NCBI RefSeq assembly: GCF_010093815.1
Contig: NW_022985579.1
Coordinates: forward strand, 83,529-147,528
Direction of reading: 5' to 3'
Length of the DNA: 64,000 nucleotides
Source: Pseudovirgaria hyperparasitica
Lineage: Eukaryota > Ascomycota > Dothideomycetes > Acrospermales > Acrospermaceae
The notes beneath the pieces are model-generated. The model worked only from the letters and a program-made list of their open reading frames with translations, did no database searches and had not been told where the DNA came from. Shown one piece after another: positions 56,604-64,000 of this stretch. The position numbers and the translations under genes were made by a program. Position 1 is the stretch's first letter; every line of letters begins with the position of its first letter.

Positions 56604-57619
56604 CTTCTAAGAAAAAAGCTAGAAGGCGTTTAGATTAATACTAAGCCGCCGATAGTAACTCTACCACTAACCGGAATAGGGAACTTGGTAAGAATACTAG
56701 CGATACTATAGATTAGGACCCGATGGAAGACATCTAAGCGATAGATCCGAACTCGCTCCTTAACGTACCCATGCTAGATGTACTAGCTATACTAGATACT
56801 ACTATAAAAGAAGGACCTATGGCTGCTCTAGTAAAACTAAAACGTTCCTTAAAGCCTATAAAGGTACTAAGGAAAAAATTGCCCGAGCACCATACTAAGG
56901 CGTGGACTAATATATAGAAACGCGGTCTAAATCCATTAGGAGCATTAATAGATACCTATAATAATCTAGAATTTATAGTCGAAGACGAGGGTATTAATAT
57001 AGGCGATCGGCGTACGTTCGCTAGGTTATATCTCGAGAGTCTCCCCTCTAAAGAAGAGCTCTAGACTACGCTTACGGTAACTTATAAGGATCGTAATGTC
57101 GTTAATCCGGATTATCTTAAACTAGGAACATGTCTATACTACTCTTACCTTACTATTAAGAATCTTATAAAGGGCTTAAGCGGTACTTAAAAGATCTCCG
57201 AGATTAAAACTAACGAGATTATTCAAGTAAATAATAATAAGGCGGTAATTACCGCACGCATTAACACGGATCTTAGTAATATAGTGCTAATTATGGATCA
57301 GTTAAAGTCGGGTAGCGAGAAGAGAAGTAAACTATAGGATTGGTTAAATGACTAGAGTAATAACGGCGCCGCCTAACCATAAGACTATATTATAGCCGTG
57401 GTGGGTCTCCGAGTCACTAGTACCTAAAAACCTTAGATTCTTAATATAAATCCTAGCGTTACTCTATATTAGTAGTAACTTATAGGAGCTTAGTAGCTCC
57501 GAAAGAGTATGGATAGTTCGGTTTTACGGGGTGTAGTATTAGTAGATAGTGTCGGACTAGGTAAAACATTTATACTTTTAGCGCACTAGCTACATATAAG
57601 TTCCTTCCCCTAGTGGCCT

Positions 57620-57638
57620 CTAGAATCGCCGATTCTAG
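57620..57638. repeat. Copy of short palindromic motif at the SNF2 frame change
   Basis: CTAGAATCGCCGATTCTAG, an almost perfect palindrome with further pairing outside (GG before, GACGCGCC after). The helicase reading frame changes phase near this copy. Confidence 0.7.
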
Positions 57639-59299
57639 ACGCGCCTATATATATCTAACTAAAATGTAGTTAATTAATAAGCGCATCGCTAATTGCGAGA
57701 AGGGTATCCTAGTATCTCCTCCGAAGCCCGCCCTACTATTAGTACCCGTAAATCTTCTTACCTAAACCGCCGAGTAGATTATAGACTTTTCCTTGCTCTT
57801 CCGTATTATTACTAGTTACGGCGATAGTAGGGTCGGAAAATCAGCTACTAGTACTACGCGTTTAGTAGGTATCTTAATATAGAAGAGTTAGTACTTTAGA
57901 CCGGAGGAGATTAACGCCCGTACTATTATCTTAATGTTCTACGCAACGTTTAACGCCCGTTATAGCCTTACTAGGTAGAGGGAGGAAATACGAGGGTACG
58001 CGGAGTTCTAGAACATTAAATCTAGAAATTAGGACGCCGTCGCATTGGTAGAAATGAAATATATAGAGAAGTAGCATTTTCTATATAATGCCCCTTGGAA
58101 CCTCGCTTAGTACTTTAACTATACGGTAGCTAATGAAGTATACGGCTTCCGGAATGTTAACTCTACGACTAACCGGTCTATCTACGAGCTTAATATTAAA
58201 CACTACATCCTCGTGACTAGTACTCCCGTCTATAACTTCGCTAGTAATATATAGGGTCTTCTTAAAGTTATATAATAGAGCGCATCCCTCGACGATTATT
58301 TTAACGGTATTTCCGGTATATAGCCGCCATTTAAGGCGAAGTCTAACCTATATAAGTTTCTATCGATAATAGTAAGACTATATCCGGACGTTTCGCAGGA
58401 AAAACTAGATCGCGTCCTAGGTATATGTCTAACTTCTCCGGCCTTTAAGTACTAGTGCCTAGGTTCCGGCCGTAATAATCCTAAGCCGCCATTAGAGCTG
58501 GTGCAAGGCTAGTGCTTAAGTATAATATACGGAGTATTTGTACTTCGCCGCACGAACGACTCATGGTATGGCGATAATAATGCTACTTTGATCCGTAACT
58601 ATATTCCGCGGGCCGAAAGGGTATAGATTAAAGTAGCGTATCCACTAGAGGTGTAGGCTAAGTATAATAAGATTAGCGAGGAGACCCGAAAGAAGCTTGT
58701 TTAGCCGAATCCTCACCGACCCTCGGAATTAAGCCTGAACTCCCGTATACAGCGGAACTTAGTGCTAATGTCTACTATTATCTATATTAGGTATTCACAC
58801 TTTTTCATGCGTAGGGACATAGTAGCGTTAAGGAAAGATAATGAATAGAAGCTAAAATTCCCTCGTCCTGGCTCTAAGAACGAGAGCCCACGTTAGATAT
58901 ACGCTTTCCTACTAAACATCGCCTAAGCTCGTAATCGAAGCCATCCTAAGGGTGGACTTACTAAGCTAGTTAACGAAGTAGAGAACGTGCTAGTAGTACT
59001 ACTAGGTATTCTATTTAACTAGTCCCCTCGGCTCGCAGCACTCGCTATATAAGCTATAACGTAGTACTTTAAGTACTAGGAGAAGGGCATCGTATAGGTG
59101 TAATATCCTATTGAGCGTGAGTTAGTATATTATATATTACGGCTAATAGGCTTTAAGTACGTCGGACGCGTCTTTGCTAAAGACGACGCGCTAACTAGAT
59201 AATAAAAGTATAGACTATTTAACTAGAAGATGGACTCTACCTTTAATAAGACCACGCCTAACGACATTACCGGTAATAAGGATGACCTACTAGAGGCGC

Positions 59300-59317
59300 C
59301 TAGAATCGCCGATCCTA
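59300..59317. repeat. Copy of short palindromic motif
   Basis: CTAGAATCGCCGATCCTAG-type sequence preceded by GAGGCGC and followed by TGCG, within the SNF2 relic; same family as 57620. Confidence 0.6.
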
Positions 59318-60234
59318 GTGCGTTCTTAGACGGCGATAATATCTATTAGGACGACATTAATAGAGTTCCCTCCCGGATCGATTGGTTTATTAATATATGC
59401 GGAATTATAGGGGTTGGTTTTAATTTATAGAAGGCGAATAGAAATGTTTATTTCTTTTCTTATCCAGCCAATCTCGCTCTCCTACGGTAGCTCTTGGGTC
59501 GCATATTTCGACTTAAACAGCCCTTACCAACCCTGCTTTCTAAGTACTATATGCTAAACACATGGGCATCTGAAATGTCCATGGCCATGACTCGCCGAGC
59601 ATTGCCTAAGATGTTTACTACTCTATCTAGTCTCGTGGATGGTACCCTCGATACTACTCTCGATATTATCGTTCCGTCTATCCTTAAGGGCTGGTATCCT
59701 ATAATTAGAGATGTATACTATAATTTCGGTCTAATTATCTATAAAGACGATCCGGAGTTTAAGAAGCTATGTAAACCGGAATCCACGGCTGTTCCCGTGC
59801 TTAAAGTCATAAAACGCCTCCTAATATTTAACCGTAGTATCGTTATTAACTAAAGCGAGGGGCTAGGTATTACCGATCTAACGGAGAGGGCTACTAGTAT
59901 ATTTAATATTATTAGTAACACTATGCGCCGCCCTAATAACCGCCTAGATAAGGACCCTACCAAGCGTAGTACCTATGGTTATGGTAAGGACGAGGTAGAT
60001 AGTAGAGATAGGATCCATTCGCTGCGAGAAGCCAGCGAGAAAATAACATTATTAAGATCTATATTAGAGCCTACGATCCGTATAATATAGTTAATCGAAG
60101 ACTATAAAGACCTCTTCCTAATAGAACACGCTACCGAACGATTCGTTAATAAGGACTAGACCACTTATATAGTAGAGTAGTTTATAATAGATAAGATACT
60201 AATAAACATAGATAGAGATAATAATAAGGCTTAA

Positions 60235-60925
60235 CTATCTTCTAGGAGGGATTGGAATCGGCGTTTCTAGTCGCGTCTATGGTTAGTACTTTTCTTTAAT
60301 AGCGTGTATTTATATTCCACTAGTTATTTCATTATGTTCGTAGCTACTAGTATCTTTCCTTTAATAGTCTATATAAGGATAGTCGTCCTCATGGCTTATT
60401 ACATCTCCTTACTTTCATAATCGACGCCTAGTTAAATATTATTATAATTTCCAATACTATCTCACACACTCCGTTAAGCATTCCTATACTCGTTTTCTAT
60501 ACCTTTAAAACGTGGTTCCACTCCGTACTAGAGGCGTCTAGAAACGTCAAGCGCCGACAGCCTTTTACTTCTAGTAACATCTTAGTATACGTAAGTATAG
60601 GCTTCGAACTAGTATTACGTTATTCCGACTTACGCGACGTAAGAGAGGGTTCATTTTATTTACTTAGTATTACTTCACTTCACTACTTATCTATATTATG
60701 TCCGGTTTATTAACCTCTATTTACTTTTATAATGTTACTATCTAAACGAGACTAGCTTGGTATTCGCACGAAGGTATATGAATATATACCACCTTATAAT
60801 TTCCTCTCTCCTATATTAACTTACTTACTCTCGTATACGTTAACAAGTCTTATAATTCGTTCGTTTATCTCATTAGCAATCGCAATTCATAGACGCCTCT
60901 AAATAGATTATATAGGTTTAACAAA
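60235..60925. other. Spacer between two relic genes
   Basis: About 690 bp, TA-rich, containing another diverged palindrome copy at about 60251-60270 (ATTGGAATCGGCGTTTCTAG) and, at about 60531-60545, a GAGGCGTCTAGAAACG-like half copy. No readable protein. It probably held the promoter of the following ORF. Confidence 0.45.
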
Positions 60926-61864
60926 ATGGCAGGCGATTAGAGCCTTCCAACCAAGCCAAGCAAAGGAAAAGGGAAGGCGGTATAATTAGCTCCGCCACCC
61001 GTAGAAGATACTAGACCTTCGGAACCGGCTAAAACTTCTAGATCCATACGCCATGCCTAATAGACACTTTAAGACCTAAACAATCTAGTAGGGAACAATC
61101 GTTTCTATCAATCTTATAAAAAACCAATACCGTCACGCATGAATAGCGTAAAGTTCATGGTCAGTAATATTATATAGATACTAGAGAAGGACGTCTGTTT
61201 AGTGAACGCTACGCAGAGGCAATTAGATGCCAAGCGTTTCGGTAGCATTAACGTAGTTATCCGTAAAGGAGCCGGTCCGGAACTCGTGACCGCCCTCACA
61301 GATTATAAGGTTTTAGAATCCAAGGAAATTCTAGTAACAGAGCCATATAATCTTAATATAAAAATCATTATACACGTGGCTATACTAACATGCATAAAGA
61401 CGAAGTCGGATATAAAAAAACGTCATAACGTCCTAAGAGGTTTATACAAAAGCATCGTCGAAACTACGGTTAATTATTAGGACCCGGATATTAGTAGCGT
61501 CGCTTAGATTCTTTATCCTATTCTCGGAATATTAAAGTATAGATAGGCTATAGACGCCGGAGCCTATTCTACCCTTCTCGGTATACGAATGGCTTTCGAG
61601 GACTCTAATAATAATAAAATACCATTCAATATCTTACTCGTCGTGCCATTGGCGGAGGATATACTTAATATTACACCTATTATCTAGTGGGTTTCTAATC
61701 ATACGAATTACTATCATCTACTAACATCCTTTAGTATTATATTCCCGTCGATCGAAACGCGCGCCATTAAGTTTCTAGGTATATTAAATCCCGGCTTTAG
61801 TAATCCTTGGGATCAGCGATTCCAATACCCGCGCATTCGTTATTATATACACTCTATAGTCTTT

Positions 61865-61972
61865 CCCTATAACCGTCTAGGATCGACGATTCTAGACCCC
61901 TCTTAAGATATACATATTCCCTATAACCGTCTACGATCGACGATTCCAGGCCCTTCTTAAGATATACATGTT
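61865..61972. repeat. Two tandem copies of a 54-bp unit containing the palindrome
   Basis: CCCTATAACCGTCTA begins at 61865 and again at 61919, each followed by GATCGACGATT and CTTAAGATATACAT. A third partial start (CTAACCGTCTACCG) follows near 61979. The duplication lies within the unrecognised ORF. Confidence 0.8.
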
Positions 61973-63382
61973 CTATACTAACCGTCTACCGTAGAACTAC
62001 CTATCTAATACACACCGATAACACCTCGTGTACATACGGCTCGCGCCACTAGTATTAAGTTAGCTCTATCTTAGGAAGTTTACACTAACCGTACACGTTT
62101 CGTTAAGGATATAATTAGGGATAACGTTATACATAGTCGAGCCGTAGTAGCCCGTCCTCTAGTAACTAATAAACCATCCCCCGCGAAGAAGAAGAAGAAG
62201 AGTTCTAAGACTAAAAATACCGCCGATCCTATTATAAGTAAGACCGGTAAAACGTCTAAGACCGCACCGCCACTTAAGAATAGTATAGTAGTAAAAGAGC
62301 CAACTATAGAAACGCTATACCCTACTACGGAACCATCTTCGGTAAAGGAACCCGAAGATAATACTAATGATTTAGGTTCTACACCTCCGCCTATAGATAG
62401 CGAACTTCCTAATAATCCGGATTCCGAACCCGATACCTCTAACTTACTACTACCGCGAACACCGTTAAAATCCAAAGCCCAGAAAGTAGTTAGAACGCCA
62501 TCGAAAAGATTAAAGGTAAACCAAACCGATACCGCAAAGCCGACTAGCACTACTCTAGTTATAGCCGCAGCTATAAAAAAGGCCAAAGCGCCAAAGCGCA
62601 AAAAAAACGATAGTAACTTTATAATCTCTAACGACCCAAAGCTTCCTAGTAGGTGTCTACGACCTTAGGCGATAGCTTTCTTCATCAATCGACTAGTAAT
62701 AGGTAAACCTATTATCTACCGCTCGGTTAGACACTACTACGTCACATAGTTCTAGTTAGCTATAGCAGAGAGAATTTCGCGTCTCGAGAATTAAGGCAAG
62801 CTCTATACTAGATTTACTTTTATCGCGAAGATTATATATATACTAGGTGGCGCTAGAGCGGGCGGCTATAGACCCAATACCTACATCGATCTACACTTCC
62901 ACAGCTCTAAGGAATACTACCGTTTGATTCCACCCTATAAGCGGCTCGAGAGACTTACGTGGAGCCCTAAAATTCTCGTAGAGGGTCTTCGTCTTCGGCT
63001 CGCCCAGCCCGTATATAAAGAACCTAGATTCGAGACTCCTACTAATTATTAGGAGCGACAACTCGCCGTACTTCACCAACTTAGGGAGTCGCTCGGTCGT
63101 CTAATTTTCTATGATTATTAGTCTAACATTAGCTTTACGTATTAGCTCGCCATATAGTAAGTTCGGGATAAGCTAAAGTATAACAATCCCAACCTTAACC
63201 CGCCTAAGGAAGTCGACGAGAGTAACGAAGAGGATTTATTACGTCGCATAAAGCCGCCAGCCAACACCACCGAAAAGTCTTCTATAGCCGAAGTAACTAT
63301 AAGGAAGAAGCGTATAGCGTCGCATAGCGATTTAAGTAAGGCCGTTAAGCGCGTTAAACTTAGTAATAAGATACTAGAGGAG

Positions 63383-63409
63383 GCACTAGAATCAGCGATT
63401 ACAGACGCC
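63383..63409. repeat. Copy of short palindromic motif with extended arms
   Basis: GAGGCACTAGAATC, a short centre, then GATTACAGACGCCTC: the outer GAGGC/GCCTC arms also pair. In the relic frame it reads ESAITDAS. Confidence 0.6.
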
Positions 63410-63500
63410 TCTAAGGTTTTAGATAATATGCCCGACAACACTATACGGATAAACCCCCTAGACCCCCTCGTAGACTCTAGTACTATTTCTAAGGAACGTG

Positions 63501-63518
63501 TGGAATCGCCAATTCCAG
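63501..63518. repeat. Copy of short palindromic motif
   Basis: TGGAATCGCCAATTCCA, one of the least decayed copies; it reads ESPIPGPS in the same frame as the copy at 63383. Confidence 0.6.
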
Positions 63519-63753
63519 GACCTTCTACGGACCTTAACCCTCCTCCTGTTTTTCCTTTAATCACGCTAACCATACCGACCATTACTACCACGTTATCGTA
63601 TACATCTCCTAAGGGCACCAATACTATCGCATCGGATAGTAAGGGTGATTCTAGGTCGCGGATCTTAGATCCATCTAAACAGCCAACGATCGATACACAG
63701 CCTAGCATGCCTAATAGTGGCATTATCATTAACCAAGACCGGCCGCTTACCAC

Positions 63754-64000
63754 CTAGGTATAGTATCTCACTAATTATGGCCCTTTTAAGGACGAACACG
63801 CAGTTTAAGAACTTTACTATGATATAGCGTTCCCTGGATCTAACCTAGATTTCCCGCCGCCCTCATTAGTAGATTCGACCGACCCTAATAATATCAACAT
63901 AGACTTAAGTAGTTAAAGGGTTGGGTTTTTCTTAAGTGCGGACATGCGTATAAGATTTAAGTAGTTATTAGTAAATTATAATCTAGTACTAGGGTAGGCC
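63754..64000. other. Window end, degraded DNA
   Basis: TA-rich sequence with residual protein-like stretches (FPGSNLDFPPP near 63830) in line with the preceding relic. No separate feature. Confidence 0.4.

Larger units (their letters stand above)
55745..60234 (+). pseudogene. Degraded SNF2-family helicase gene
   Basis: ATG at 55745. The first 600 codons contain acidic and Lys-rich regions (for example KARRRL near 56610). The ATPase motifs follow. Motif I is VDSVGLGKT at 57545-57568. Motif Ia-like is ALLLVPVNLLT near 57735. Motif II is ANEVYGFRN near 58130, where D-E-x-H is expected. Motif III is LVTSTPVYNF at 58210. Motifs V-VI are near 59400-59525 (GVGFNL, then a LLGRIFRLKQ arginine finger region). 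Such ATPases remodel chromatin or act in repair. Reading frame is one phase to about 57600 and shifts by one from about 57640 to the end, around a palindrome copy at 57620. The other defects are stop codons of RIP type. Its 3' end at 60234 is approximate. Not functional. Confidence 0.75.
60926..63753 (+). pseudogene. Long RIP-degraded ORF, unrecognised, basic and Ser/Pro-rich
   Basis: ATG at 60926. Three tested points (61202, 62150, 63428) share one reading frame, so about 940 codons are damaged by nonsense changes and not by shifts. The first 200 codons include a Lys-rich start (KPSKGKGKA) and a folded-looking block (KRFGSINVVIRKGAGPELVTAL). A Lys-rich cluster follows (SPAKKKKKSSKTKN near 62175), then an acidic Ser/Pro region (VKEPEDNTNDLGSTPPP), a second basic region (KKAKAPKRKKNDS) and a long hydrophilic tail with VESPIPGPS. 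It looks nuclear. I recognise no enzyme domain. Its position after a SNF2 relic, in the same direction, suggests a partner gene (inference). A short continuation to the window end is less readable. Confidence 0.5.

Noticed and set aside
59494-59853. 119-aa ORF as an independent gene
   Set aside because: It begins with LLGRIFRLKQ-like sequence, the end of the SNF2 helicase core, and is continuous with the relic upstream.
62080-62601. Minus-strand 173-aa hydrophobic ORF as a membrane protein
   Set aside because: It is the complement of the Lys/Pro/Ser-rich relic frame, which explains the Leu/Val/Phe/Gly-rich composition.
63142-63753. Minus-strand 203-aa ORF
   Set aside because: Also the shadow of the plus-strand relic, with no motif of its own.
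40000-64000. Starship-type captain recombinase or other integrase that could move the helicase block
   Set aside because: I looked for a tyrosine-recombinase R-x-x-R/H-x-x-R...Y pattern or terminal repeats at the block edges and saw none; the right edge is outside the window.
1-64000. tRNA, rRNA and CRISPR arrays
   Set aside because: No T-arm consensus in a cloverleaf context, no rRNA-like block and no regular spacer array was seen.

Overview
The window is nuclear DNA from a filamentous ascomycete (Pezizomycotina). The evidence is short introns of about 45-120 nt with GTATGT/GTAAGT donors, fungal families (HR-PKS, FRE-type ferric reductase, OrsD-RecQ helicase), and a split between gene-bearing DNA of balanced composition and AT-rich DNA full of TpA and stop codons, as repeat-induced point mutation (RIP) leaves behind. 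A Dothideomycete such as a member of Pleosporales is plausible, but that is inference. I saw no tRNA, rRNA or CRISPR array. || 1-24.4 kb is ordinary gene space. In order it holds: the 3' part of an unrecognised protein with SPR-x-x-E-F repeats; a ferric reductase; a BTB-like protein; a GH16-type glucanase; an F-box protein; a small charged protein; a possible small one-TM protein; an FHA-forkhead transcription factor (799 aa once its missed first exon is added); and a secreted GH3 beta-glucosidase (877 aa from four exons). || 24.8-40.7 kb is a secondary-metabolism island inside AT-rich repeat DNA. Five ORF pieces between 26829 and 34808 join through four short introns, with reading phase kept, into one intact highly reducing polyketide synthase of 2594 aa (KS-AT-DH-MT-ER-KR-ACP). 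Across an AT-rich gap lies a seven-exon MFS exporter (555 aa), then a frameshifted YWTD beta-propeller gene. A broken WW-domain gene lies on the other side. Diverged direct copies of one AT-rich repeat (about 25.26-25.46 kb and 36.18-36.36 kb) bracket the PKS, and a 348-bp terminal-inverted-repeat element sits in its promoter-side gap. || 40.7-64 kb is RIP-degraded repeat DNA in which old proteins can still be read. A RecQ helicase with an upstream OrsD-like Cys/His region (telomere-linked-helicase type) is split by a complete 7384-bp chromodomain Ty3/gypsy retrotransposon with 228-bp LTRs and a 5-bp target duplication (GTAGG). That retrotransposon carries a two-exon accessory gene relic on its antisense strand. 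Beyond it lie a SNF2-type helicase relic and a roughly 940-codon basic ORF relic of unknown function. A short palindrome (core TGGAATCGNCGATTCCAG) recurs through the helicase DNA, several times in a frame reading E-S-x-I-x-D/G-P-S. || The helicase DNA suggests a subtelomeric or large-mobile-element context next to the PKS island. Functional predictions rest on motifs read by eye. Splice sites are inferred from consensus and phase.
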